From Archaeoglobaceae archaeon (GTDB taxonomy: Archaea > Halobacteriota > Archaeoglobi > Archaeoglobales > Archaeoglobaceae), in the NCBI GenBank assembly GCA_025059545.1, contig JANXDJ010000048.1, positions 1 through 10,196 on the forward strand: a stretch of DNA of 10,196 nt, written 5' to 3'. Both the position numbers and the translations under genes were made by a program. Shown here piece after piece: positions 1 through 5,599 of this stretch; within the stretch, counting starts at the first letter, position 1, and each line of letters starts with the position of its first letter. The notes below the pieces were generated by a model. The model had not been told where the DNA came from, did no database searches, and worked only from the letters and a program-made list of their open reading frames with translations.

Positions 1-316
1 TGATATGAATCTTGTTTCCCGATTTCTTTCCCTTATTTGGTTTACATGGCAGTCTTTTTTTCCACAAGCGGAAATCAAAACCGTTAAGTCCAGTCAGATA
101 ATGCTCTTCTTCGAGATAATTGAAGAAGTTTCTAATAGCGGAGTTTAGACTTTGACTTTTATATGCGATAGGATCAAGGTCTTTAGGCTCTTTTATACCT
201 TCGAACAAATTTCTATCTATTGCGTTTAAGTAGTCTTTTCTCGTCTTCTCTGTTTTCACTCTTTTTTCAAGTCGTTTTATTTTCACTCGTTTCCTTGAAA
301 TTTTTATTCTCTTCAC
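1..316 (-). CDS. Probable tyrosine recombinase/integrase, N-terminal part (cut by left window edge)
   Basis: Reading the minus strand from GTG at 316 gives 105 codons without a stop before the left edge. The product begins with a very basic segment (VKRIKISRKRVKIK) and continues into an alpha-helical region containing SLNSAIRNFFNYLEEEH and GLNGFDFRLWKKRLP. That pattern resembles the SAM-like core-binding domain of archaeal phage-type integrases. The catalytic domain (R...HxxR...Y) would lie beyond the edge, so the activity cannot be confirmed here. GTG is chosen because a TATA-like box (CTATAAATT, 338-346) lies about 26 bp upstream, which fits a leaderless transcript, and because an in-frame stop at 341-343 limits any extension. 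There is no ATG in the open segment upstream of this GTG. It is divergent from adk. An integrase here could mark the edge of an integrated element lying to the left. Another helical DNA-binding protein is the main alternative. Confidence 0.5.
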   Translation of the reverse strand, partial: MKRIKISRKRVKIKRLEKRVKTEKTRKDYLNAIDRNLFEGIKEPKDLDPIAYKSQSLNSAIRNFFNYLEEEHYLTGLNGFDFRLWKKRLPCKPNKGKKSGNKIHI

Positions 317-337
317 TAATGCTTTTAGAGGGACTTT

Positions 338-346
338 AATTTATAG
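338..346 (-). promoter_or_regulatory. TATA box of the integrase-like gene
   Basis: The minus strand reads CTATAAATT, centred near 342, about 26 bp before the GTG at 316. This spacing predicts transcription starting at the start codon. Confidence 0.45.
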
Positions 347-358
347 CAAAAAGAAATG

Positions 359-366
359 TTTTAAAT
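359..366 (+). promoter_or_regulatory. TATA box (and BRE) of adk
   Basis: TTTTAAAT is preceded by a purine-rich BRE-like run (AAAAAGAAA, about 348-356). Its centre is about 26 bp before the adk ATG at 389, so the mRNA may be leaderless. A GTGA at 380-383 could instead act as a short Shine-Dalgarno with 5-nt spacing if transcription starts further upstream. Confidence 0.5.
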
Positions 367-388
367 CTTGCTTTAACATGTGAACCTC

Positions 389-1042
389 ATGAACCTAATT
401 CTTCTTGGAGCCCCTGGAGCTGGAAAAGGAACTCAGGCAAAAATTATAGCGGAGAAATACAAAATTCCACAGGTCTCTACTGGCGATATGCTAAGAGAAG
501 CTGTTGCTAAAGGAACTGAGCTTGGTAGAAAAGCCAAAGAATTCATGAGTCAAGGAAAGCTTGTGCCGGATGAGGTTGTCATAGGAATAGTAAAGGAAAG
601 ACTCAATCAGAAAGATTGCGAGAAAGGGTTCATTTTGGACGGTTTTCCAAGAACGATAGCACAAGCAGAAGCTCTTGATAGGATCATGAGAGAAATGGGC
701 AGAAAGATCGATGCGGTGATCAACATAAATGTTCCGGAAGAGGAAATTGTTAAGAGGATCGTGAACAGGAGAATTTGTAGAAAATGCGGATCCATATACC
801 ACCTGATCTATGATCCGCCAAAAAAAGAGGGGATCTGCGACAAATGCGGAGGAGAACTTTACCAAAGAGATGATGACAGAGAATCGATCGTAAGAGAAAG
901 ATTTAAGGTTTATCAAAAAAACACAGAGCCTTTAATTGATTATTATAAGAATAAAAGAATTTTATACGATGTTGACGGCACCAAAGACATTGAGAAAGTA
1001 AACGCTGAAGTTTTAGGAATCCTTAAGAAAATTAAAGAATGA
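389..1042 (+). CDS. adk: Adenylate kinase (zinc-LID, long form)
   Basis: This enzyme catalyses ATP + AMP = 2 ADP in the cytoplasm and balances adenylate pools. The 217-residue product starts MNLILLGAPGAGKGT, with the P-loop at residues 7-15. The AMP-binding and CORE motifs STGDMLREA (30-38) and DGFPRT (84-89) are present. The LID domain has a Cys4 zinc knuckle at C130/C133 and C150/C153, followed by the conserved YQRDDD segment. Length and layout match the bacterial-type long-form kinase with a structural zinc, which is also found in some Euryarchaeota, rather than the distinct archaeal AdkA family. I prefer ATG at 389 over the in-frame GTG at 380, because 389 gives the canonical N-terminus and GTGA at 380-383 can serve as a ribosome-binding site. 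The 3' end overlaps the convergent hydrolase gene by 11 bp. Identification is very secure. Confidence 0.96.
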   Translation: MNLILLGAPGAGKGTQAKIIAEKYKIPQVSTGDMLREAVAKGTELGRKAKEFMSQGKLVPDEVVIGIVKERLNQKDCEKGFILDGFPRTIAQAEALDRIMREMGRKIDAVININVPEEEIVKRIVNRRICRKCGSIYHLIYDPPKKEGICDKCGGELYQRDDDRESIVRERFKVYQKNTEPLIDYYKNKRILYDVDGTKDIEKVNAEVLGILKKIKE

Positions 1043-1736
1043 TTTCAAACTCTTTATCCTTTATTCTTCCCGAAATCCAATCTGCTACGATCCCCATAAC
1101 TTTAAAGTTTCTTCTGAGAAAATGATCTCCATTTACGACTTTAAGGAAAGCCTTTGGTTCTTCTGCATTCTGATATATGGCTTCACCACAGTCAAAAGGA
1201 ACAATTTCATCTCTTGTGCCATGAACGATCAGCTTTGGAGCTTTAATCTTTTTTATATACTTCCTCGGATCCATTTCATAGACAGACTCCATTTCTTTAC
1301 GGAAATCCTCGAAACTTCTTATTCGCATAATTCTATTAGCATTTTCGAACATCAATGCAAGTCTTTCCTCGCTGAAAATATCTGGAATTGGTGTCGACAC
1401 TGCTATGATCTTTTCCAAATTTTCTAACTCAGCACTTGCTCTGATTGCAATCAAACCACCCATGCTGTAACCAATTAGCGAGACTTTTTCGAATTTTTCA
1501 GCAATACCCTTGAGATCCTCGACCCAATATTTAACGCTAAAGAACCCTCTACTGTTTCCACAGCCGGAAAAATCAAAAACCATTGTTGGAGCAATTATTG
1601 AGAAAAATTTAGCCAAATCGCCGTATCCTTTATTCAATACCGATCCCGCTTCATAAGGAAATCCGTGACAGACTAATATAGCTTTGCTTATATATATTCT
1701 ACCAAAATTCCTTCCAAAAATTGTATCAAAAAACAT
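1032..1736 (-). CDS. Alpha/beta hydrolase (serine esterase/acyl-peptidase-like)
   Basis: The 234-residue protein has a single alpha/beta hydrolase domain and no signal peptide or membrane segment, so it should be cytoplasmic. The visible triad is Ser91 in the nucleophile elbow GYSMGG (89-94), Asp176 in HGTRDEIVP and His205 in GDHFLR. LVCHGFPYEAGS (21-32) supplies the oxyanion-hole HG and DFSGCGNS (55-62) is the typical second loop. This set resembles archaeal esterase/dipeptidyl-aminopeptidase-like hydrolases, but the substrate cannot be read from the sequence. Its ATG shares one base with the TAA of the upstream regulator gene (TAATG) and has no Shine-Dalgarno of its own, so translation is probably coupled and both proteins share a transcript. 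The regulator therefore plausibly controls this hydrolase. The 3' end overlaps adk by 11 bp in convergent orientation. Confidence 0.88.
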   Translation of the reverse strand: MFFDTIFGRNFGRIYISKAILVCHGFPYEAGSVLNKGYGDLAKFFSIIAPTMVFDFSGCGNSRGFFSVKYWVEDLKGIAEKFEKVSLIGYSMGGLIAIRASAELENLEKIIAVSTPIPDIFSEERLALMFENANRIMRIRSFEDFRKEMESVYEMDPRKYIKKIKAPKLIVHGTRDEIVPFDCGEAIYQNAEEPKAFLKVVNGDHFLRRNFKVMGIVADWISGRIKDKEFEIIL

Positions 1737-2104
1737 TACTTGGTTGAAACGAACTTCTCGAGCTCTTCCAGATCTTTTTCTATTTTCTTTATCTCTTCTC
1801 TTTTCTTCTGGATTATTTCCAGTGCAATATCTCTGAGTTCTCTCGTCATCTTGTAGCTCTTTAGCGGTCTGCCCTTCCCTTTCTTCTTAAGTTCTCTCTC
1901 TTTCACCCATCCCCATTCCTTGAGTTCTTTCATTGCAAGACTAACTTCAGGCTGTCTTAGATTTGCTGCTCTCTCTATATCTCTTGAAACCGCTTCCCCT
2001 ACTTTTGATAAGAACACAACTACTCTTGCAATATTCCTATTCAAACCTGCTTCAGCAAGTAGAAAGACAACTCTATCTTCTGTTTGAGAGATCTCCTCCA
2101 CCAT
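1736..2104 (-). CDS. Winged-helix transcriptional regulator with C-terminal coiled coil
   Basis: The 122-residue protein is predicted to bind DNA. Residues 10-65 form a helix-turn-helix (VGEAVSRDIERAANLRQPEVSLAMKEL, written across 35-61), with the recognition helix at about 50-62. A basic wing follows (KKKGKGRPLKSYKM, 73-86), then a heptad-like Lys/Glu helix (about 95-120) suited to dimerisation. The architecture resembles archaeal TrmB/ArsR-type one-domain regulators, but I see no effector domain or metal-binding cluster, so the ligand is unknown. I choose ATG at 2104 because the minus strand has a strong GAGGTGA Shine-Dalgarno at 2110-2116, exactly 5 nt upstream. The alternative GTG at 2113 lies inside that site. 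The gene is first in a two-gene unit with the alpha/beta hydrolase (1-nt overlap) and divergent from the NYN gene. Inverted repeats over its TATA box suggest autoregulation. Confidence 0.85.
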   Translation of the reverse strand: MVEEISQTEDRVVFLLAEAGLNRNIARVVVFLSKVGEAVSRDIERAANLRQPEVSLAMKELKEWGWVKERELKKKGKGRPLKSYKMTRELRDIALEIIQKKREEIKKIEKDLEELEKFVSTK

Positions 2105-2109
2105 TGTGT

Positions 2110-2116
2110 TCACCTC
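2110..2116 (-). promoter_or_regulatory. Strong Shine-Dalgarno site of the regulator gene
   Basis: The minus strand reads GAGGTGA, complementary to the 3' end of 16S rRNA, 5 nt before ATG 2104. It settles the start codon against GTG 2113. It is the clearest ribosome-binding site in the window. Confidence 0.75.
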
Positions 2117-2122
2117 GGATAG

Positions 2123-2147
2123 ATAGTAGATATACTATTGAGTATAT
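2123..2147. promoter_or_regulatory. Candidate operator: two overlapping inverted repeats
   Basis: On the plus strand ATATACT (2130-2136), spacer ATTG, AGTATAT (2141-2147) is a perfect 7-bp inverted repeat. It is overlapped by ATAGTA (2123-2128), spacer GATA, TACTAT (2133-2138), a perfect 6-bp inverted repeat. In effect there are three AGTA/TACT half-sites. They cover the regulator's TATA box and likely transcription start, which is where an archaeal autorepressor would be expected. Confidence 0.5.
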
Positions 2148-2150
2148 AAA
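2142..2150 (-). promoter_or_regulatory. TATA box of the regulator-hydrolase unit
   Basis: The minus strand reads TTTATATAC, centred near 2146. Transcription would start near 2120, leaving a leader of about 16 nt that contains the Shine-Dalgarno. It overlaps the inverted repeat at 2130-2147. Confidence 0.5.
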
Positions 2151-2240
2151 TTTTTTTGCATTTAGTCATTTATTTAAAACCAATGTTTTTAAGAGAGAAA
2201 GAGACATTTCACTTTATTATTAAAAATAGCCATCATAAGA

Positions 2241-2248
2241 TTTTTAAA
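2241..2248 (+). promoter_or_regulatory. TATA box of the NYN/ATP-grasp unit
   Basis: TTTTTAAA is centred about 27 bp before ATG 2272, consistent with a leaderless transcript. No Shine-Dalgarno precedes that ATG. Confidence 0.45.
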
Positions 2249-2271
2249 CTTTCAAATCTTTGGGATATAGA

Positions 2272-2775
2272 ATGAAAACTTCCAAGATCCAGAGGATAAG
2301 AGAATACCTCTCAAAAAGGAAAACTTCATCGGCGAAAAAGATCGGTGTTCTTGTAGATGGACCTAACATGCTTAGAAAGGAGTTTAACACAAATTTGAGG
2401 GAAATAAGGGAGTTATTGAATGGATACGGCGAAATAAAGATTGCGAAAGTTTTTATAAATCAATATGCTACCGACAAACTTGTTGAGGCAATCGAAAATC
2501 AGGGTTTCGAGCCAGTAGTTACTTCCGGAGACGTTGACGTAAGAATGGCAGTCGAAGCGATGGAGCTGATCTACAACGAATCAATCGATGTTATAGCCCT
2601 TGTTACAAGGGATGCAGATTTTAAAGCTGTTTTAATGAAAGCGATGGAAATGGGAAAAGAAACGATTATCGTTGGAGCTGAGCCGGGATTTTCAACAGCT
2701 TTAAAGAACTCTGCAGACATAGCGATCGTTTTAAATGAAGAAGAAGAGGAAGAAAAAGATCTCCTTGAGGTATGA
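2272..2775 (+). CDS. NYN-domain protein (LabA/DUF88, TIGR00288-like), putative RNase
   Basis: The 167-residue protein has a basic N-terminal extension (1-23) followed by an NYN (PIN-like) nuclease fold. The acidic positions expected of a metal-dependent ribonuclease are visible: D29 and N32 in VLVDGPNM, D87/D89 in SGDVDVRMAVEAMEL, and D114/D116 in VTRDADF. VGAEPGFSTALKNSADIAI (134-152) is a typical C-terminal segment of the family, and the tail is Glu-rich (155-161). Family members are thought to cut or bind RNA, but the archaeal TIGR00288 group has no established target that I know of. I prefer ATG 2272 over an in-frame TTG at 2260 because of the TATA box spacing. It overlaps the ATP-grasp gene by ATGA (4 nt), so the two are coupled. 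The family call is secure; nuclease activity is inferred. Confidence 0.85.
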   Translation: MKTSKIQRIREYLSKRKTSSAKKIGVLVDGPNMLRKEFNTNLREIRELLNGYGEIKIAKVFINQYATDKLVEAIENQGFEPVVTSGDVDVRMAVEAMELIYNESIDVIALVTRDADFKAVLMKAMEMGKETIIVGAEPGFSTALKNSADIAIVLNEEEEEEKDLLEV

Positions 2776-3680
2776 AACTGTTCTTGTTCGAATTCGCTAC
2801 CTGTGGTGAAAAAGTAGCTGACTCTATAGCAGTTGAAGGTTTAGCGATGTTCAAAACTCTCTACTATGGTTTTAAGAGGCATTGTGAAGTCTACGCTTTT
2901 GTTAGAGAGGAATTCGATTCTCTTGGACTACCTGTTGGAAAATTAGAAGAAATTGAAAGTTGGCTTGAAAAATGCGATTTCTTTTTACTCGTAGCCCCCG
3001 AGGATGATTTTACTCTGCTAAATCTGACTAAAAAGGCAGAAAAATACTGCGAGAACCTCGGTTCTTCGAGCAGAGCAATTGCAATAACTTCAGACAAGTG
3101 GAAGCTCTACAAGAGACTAAAAGGAAGGGTTTTAATGCCTAAAACATCAAAAAGACCGCTTAGCGAGAGGTTCATTGTAAAGCCAAGGGTCTCATGTGCT
3201 GGAGAGGGCATTGGTTTTGCAGAAGAAGTAAAAAATGGCTTTATTGCCCAGGAATTTATTCCAGGAGCACCTTTAAGCGTTAGTTTAATTGTTCGGGATG
3301 AAATTGAGGCTTTAAGTGTAAACGAGCAAATTCTTGATAATTTTAGATATAGAGGAGCAGTTGTTCCTGCAAGAATTGATCAAAAAACTGCTATGGAGAT
3401 TTGCGAAGAAGCAATAAAAGCGGTCGAATCTGTTCCGGGTTTAAACGGCTATGTTGGCGTTGATATCGTTTATGCAGACCAACCTTACATTATAGAGATC
3501 AATGCCCGCATTACTACGCCAGTAATAGCATTTGAGCGTGCCTACGGAGCTAACGTTGCGGATATGATCATTGGGGATTTCGAATATTCTTGGCTAAAAA
3601 GGCAGAAAATTGAGAAAGGAGAATTTAAAGATCATTTCGCTAAGGTTGGGAACGTTGCTCTTAGGATTTGCGACCTTTGA
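2772..3680 (+). CDS. mfnD: ATP-grasp ligase, candidate tyramine-L-glutamate ligase (methanofuran biosynthesis)
   Basis: The 302-residue cytoplasmic protein has an N-terminal pre-ATP-grasp region (MKLFLFEFATCG..., conserved SIAVEGLAMF at 18-27). The ATP-grasp domain includes K109, a nucleotide-binding loop FIVKPRVSCAGEGIGF (134-149, K137), the hinge QEFIPGAPLSVS (160-171), and metal/ATP ligands D231 in YVGVDIVY and E242/N244 in YIIEINARITTP. The start and the INARITTP motif resemble the COG1821 family, which includes MfnD. MfnD adds glutamate to tyramine to form gamma-glutamyltyramine on the way to methanofuran, a cofactor also used by Archaeoglobus. The exact substrate is inferred; other carboxylate-amine ligases share this fold. 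It overlaps the upstream NYN gene by 4 nt (ATGA). GAGGT sits directly against the ATG, too close for a normal Shine-Dalgarno, which suggests reinitiation. Its 3' end overlaps herA by 20 bp. Confidence 0.7.
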   Translation: MKLFLFEFATCGEKVADSIAVEGLAMFKTLYYGFKRHCEVYAFVREEFDSLGLPVGKLEEIESWLEKCDFFLLVAPEDDFTLLNLTKKAEKYCENLGSSSRAIAITSDKWKLYKRLKGRVLMPKTSKRPLSERFIVKPRVSCAGEGIGFAEEVKNGFIAQEFIPGAPLSVSLIVRDEIEALSVNEQILDNFRYRGAVVPARIDQKTAMEICEEAIKAVESVPGLNGYVGVDIVYADQPYIIEINARITTPVIAFERAYGANVADMIIGDFEYSWLKRQKIEKGEFKDHFAKVGNVALRICDL

Positions 3681-5166
3681 AAAGTCTACGCAGAATTCCC
3701 CCTCTTTCAGGTTCTTTTTCGGGTTTCTTCTCCAGTTCTAACTCTACTGGTTCAACCTCTTTCTCCTCCTCAAGAACGCTCGCTGCCTCTCTGTGTTGAC
3801 TCTTCCTTAATCTAACCCTTACTATTACTGGGACTTCTAAATCTGGACTTACAACTACCGCACTGCCCATTGGAAGTCTTTTAATCTCTTCAACCATTTC
3901 CGCTGTTACTCCTTCAATCCCCTTCTTTATCGCATTTATGTCGTTCGGATTCGTTACACGAAGGATGATCTGAGTGTTGCACTGGCTTATTACATTCTTA
4001 TCAACTCTCGCAGGTCTTTGGCTAATCACCATCAATCCAAGTCCAAATTTTCTTCCTTCGCTCGCAACAGTTCTAAGAACATTGCTTGAAACCGTTTTCT
4101 CTCTTTCAGGAGCAAAGTTATGTGCTTCTTCAACAACGATCATTCCTGGTTCAACTTCTCCTCTTTTCCTCAGCTCAAATAACTTCGATATAACTCTTGA
4201 GACGATTAAGTTCTGATAAGCGGGCTCTATACCACGTAGATCTATTAAGCTCGCTTTTCCACGAAGCAGTAAGGTTCTAAGATCTGTAGGCTTTTGTTTG
4301 AAAAGCCCTGACTTTTCGATCTTCGAAAGTGCCCCAATTAGAGTCCACTTCCCGCTATGCCTTATGCTTTCAACTTCTTCAATTATGTCTGCAATAGTGT
4401 AATTTTTTAGTTTCCTAAGAGCCTGATAGAGCAGTGCTTGAGCAGTTGGGCTTCTTAAACCGCTCAATTCGATGAGCTCTTCTGCTGTCAGATCAACCCC
4501 TTCAAGAGACAATTCTCTGTCCGCTGAGCCTATGAATGGCGATGTTGGGGGAGCATAAACGACGATCTTATCCGCATAACCTCTTGGCTCTACATCGAAT
4601 TCGTTGCTCTTGATCTTTCCCTGCTTCTTCATGGAGATATATTCTCCATGGGGATCTATGATCAAAAGCGGGACATTTCTCTCCAGCAGTTCCTCAATTA
4701 TCACTCCTGCGGTGTAGCTTTTGCCACTACCAGTTTTTGCGAGAATGCAAACATGCTTTTGAACAAGAGCGTTTGGATTCAATCTAACTTTGACACTCGT
4801 ATCTCCAAGAAGACCTATGTAGACGCCGTCTTCAGAGAAGCCGAGAGTTTCAGCAACCAAGCTATCTTCTGCAGTGTAAACGTTATCTCCTGGGATAAAA
4901 GGGCTTGTTGGCATTTTCAGCTTTCCAGATTCTCTCTTTCCTAATACTCTCGCTTTTGCAATTAGAACTTCTTTGGATTTATACATCTCGGACAGCTTTG
5001 GATTGTCCACTGCGATTATGTCTGAAACTTGCCCAACAACCCAACCATCTTTGTCATTCCAAACCTTTATGTAATCCCCTCTCTTTACAGACTTTGAATT
5101 TGTAACCACGAAATCGAATTCGAAAGAAGATGCAGAGCCGTGAATTTTACCTATCACATTTCTCAT
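3661..5166 (-). CDS. herA: HerA-type hexameric DNA-translocating ATPase
   Basis: The 501-residue protein has the HerA/FtsK-superfamily layout. There is an N-terminal HAS-type beta-barrel (about 1-90), a RecA-like ATPase with Walker A AKTGSGKS (143-150), LLIIDPHGEY (167-176), Walker B MIVVEEAHNF (342-351, E346/E347), a conserved ASEGRKFG segment (368-375, R372) and a sensor motif VISQRP (380-385). VTNPNDINAIKKG (404-416) and LPMGSAVVVSP (431-441) complete the family pattern. A Glu/Lys-rich tail (about 465-488) ends in GGILRRLFKGRKS. HerA normally pumps DNA with the NurA nuclease in end resection alongside Mre11-Rad50, but none of those genes is next to it, so this may be a stand-alone or paralogous HerA. 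ATG 5166 lies about 25 bp after a TATA-like box. The 3' end overlaps the ATP-grasp gene by 20 bp, convergent. Confidence 0.88.
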   Translation of the reverse strand: MRNVIGKIHGSASSFEFDFVVTNSKSVKRGDYIKVWNDKDGWVVGQVSDIIAVDNPKLSEMYKSKEVLIAKARVLGKRESGKLKMPTSPFIPGDNVYTAEDSLVAETLGFSEDGVYIGLLGDTSVKVRLNPNALVQKHVCILAKTGSGKSYTAGVIIEELLERNVPLLIIDPHGEYISMKKQGKIKSNEFDVEPRGYADKIVVYAPPTSPFIGSADRELSLEGVDLTAEELIELSGLRSPTAQALLYQALRKLKNYTIADIIEEVESIRHSGKWTLIGALSKIEKSGLFKQKPTDLRTLLLRGKASLIDLRGIEPAYQNLIVSRVISKLFELRKRGEVEPGMIVVEEAHNFAPEREKTVSSNVLRTVASEGRKFGLGLMVISQRPARVDKNVISQCNTQIILRVTNPNDINAIKKGIEGVTAEMVEEIKRLPMGSAVVVSPDLEVPVIVRVRLRKSQHREAASVLEEEKEVEPVELELEKKPEKEPERGGILRRLFKGRKS

Positions 5167-5186
5167 CAGTTTTAGTTTTCAGAAGA

Positions 5187-5195
5187 ATATTTTTA
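5187..5195 (-). promoter_or_regulatory. TATA-like box of herA
   Basis: The minus strand reads AAAAATATT, centred near 5191, about 25 bp before ATG 5166. No Shine-Dalgarno is visible, so a leaderless transcript is likely. Confidence 0.4.
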
Positions 5196-5229
5196 TTTTT
5201 CGCTCTCTCGAAATACCGCAATTCGAAAA

Positions 5230-5237
5230 AAATTTAA
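5230..5237 (+). promoter_or_regulatory. Promoter (BRE/TATA) of tRNA-Gly
   Basis: CGAAAAAAATTTAAGC spans about 5224-5239, with the TATA element around 5230-5237. This would place the transcription start one or a few bases before the mature tRNA 5' end at 5261, the normal arrangement for an archaeal tRNA gene. Confidence 0.5.
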
Positions 5238-5260
5238 GCTACAAGTCCTAAGATTTTCAA

Positions 5261-5331
5261 GCGCGGATAGTCTAGTGGTAGGACAACGGCTTTCCGAGCC
5301 GTTAGCCCGGGTTCAAATCCCGGTCCGCGCA
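5261..5331 (+). tRNA. tRNA-Gly (anticodon TCC)
   Basis: A complete intronless cloverleaf can be folded. The acceptor stem GCGCGGA (5261-5267) pairs with TCCGCGC (5324-5330), with discriminator A at 5331. The D-arm has GTCT pairing GGAC around an AGTGGTA loop. The anticodon stem ACGGC/GCCGT encloses loop TTTCCGA, giving U33 and anticodon TCC, which reads GGA glycine codons. The T-arm CCGGG/CCCGG has loop TTCAAAT. CCA is not encoded and must be added after transcription. I see no direct repeat of its 3' half nearby, so there is no sign that it serves as an integration site within this window. Confidence 0.96.
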
Positions 5332-5345
5332 TTTCTTCTTTTTTT
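5332..5345 (+). terminator. Oligo-T terminator after tRNA-Gly
   Basis: TTTCTTCTTTTTTT follows the discriminator base directly. Archaeal RNA polymerase terminates at such T-runs without needing a hairpin. Confidence 0.6.
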
Positions 5346-5462
5346 GTGGTCTTATTGAAGAGTAAATAAACAGATCTGCTTTTTAGTGGTTAGGTTGCGG
5401 AAATGGCTTGAAAAATTTAAAGCACAATAAATTTTATTTAGTTTCCGTTAATTTAAATTTTA
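5346..5462. other. AT-rich spacer without a clear gene
   Basis: This is the first part of the 268-bp gap between tRNA-Gly and the coiled-coil gene. It contains two further TATA-like elements on the plus strand (AAATTTAAAGC near 5414-5424 and ATTTTATTTA at 5431-5440). No long ORF, RNA fold or repeat is visible. Confidence 0.5.
5431..5440 (+). promoter_or_regulatory. TATA-like box before the small basic ORF
   Basis: ATTTTATTTA is centred about 27 bp before the ATG at 5463, the same spacing seen at the leaderless genes here. The spacer is so AT-rich that chance is a real alternative. Confidence 0.3.
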
Positions 5463-5558
5463 ATGATTAGAAGGCGTTTGAAAGCGATTAAAAGCACAAA
5501 GTCCAAGAAGGAGAAACTTAAAAGTAATCAAATCGTTTTTAGGGGCTTCAAAAAATGA
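5463..5558 (+). CDS. Possible small basic protein (31 aa), hypothetical
   Basis: ATG at 5463 opens a 31-codon frame ending at TGA 5556-5558. The peptide is strongly basic (MIRRRLKAIKSTKSKKEKL..., ending RGFKK), with only one acidic residue. It has no recognisable domain. The case for it is the TATA-like element at leaderless spacing and a composition typical of small nucleic-acid-binding proteins. Against it are the short length and Lys-favouring AT-rich DNA. It could equally be non-coding spacer or a decayed gene fragment. Its end abuts the candidate minus-strand terminator hairpin at 5560-5581. Confidence 0.25.
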   Translation: MIRRRLKAIKSTKSKKEKLKSNQIVFRGFKK

Positions 5559-5559
5559 A

Positions 5560-5581
5560 AATCTAAAGCGGCAGTTAGATT
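5560..5581 (-). terminator. Candidate hairpin terminator of the coiled-coil gene
   Basis: AATCTAA (5560-5566) and TTAGATT (5575-5581) form a perfect 7-bp stem with an 8-nt loop, just downstream of the minus-strand stop at 5600. On the minus strand the stem is followed by a T-rich run (TTCATTTTTTG), as expected of a transcription end. Confidence 0.4.
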
Positions 5582-5599
5582 AAAAATACAAAATTATAT

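Noticed and set aside
380..388. GTG start for adk giving three extra residues
   Set aside because: ATG 389 gives the canonical family N-terminus, and the GTG lies within a GTGA ribosome-binding-like site.
491..916. 141-codon open frame on the minus strand inside adk
   Set aside because: Shadow of adk: no recognisable domain or promoter, and the plus-strand protein is unmistakable.
2105..2113. GTG start for the regulator gene
   Set aside because: This GTG is part of the GAGGTGA Shine-Dalgarno that correctly serves ATG 2104.
2123..2147. CRISPR-like or tandem repeat reading of the TAGATA/TATACT elements
   Set aside because: Only short interlocking half-sites at a promoter; no spacers of regular length or further copies.
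4648..5105. Plus-strand open frames inside herA
   Set aside because: They overlap the conserved Walker A and barrel-coding regions of HerA and give low-complexity, Ser/Leu/Phe-rich products typical of antisense reads.
3661..5166. Conjugation or VirB4/TraG-type ATPase, suggesting an integrated plasmid
   Set aside because: The N-terminal barrel and the SQRP/TNPND motifs match HerA, and no conjugation genes are nearby.
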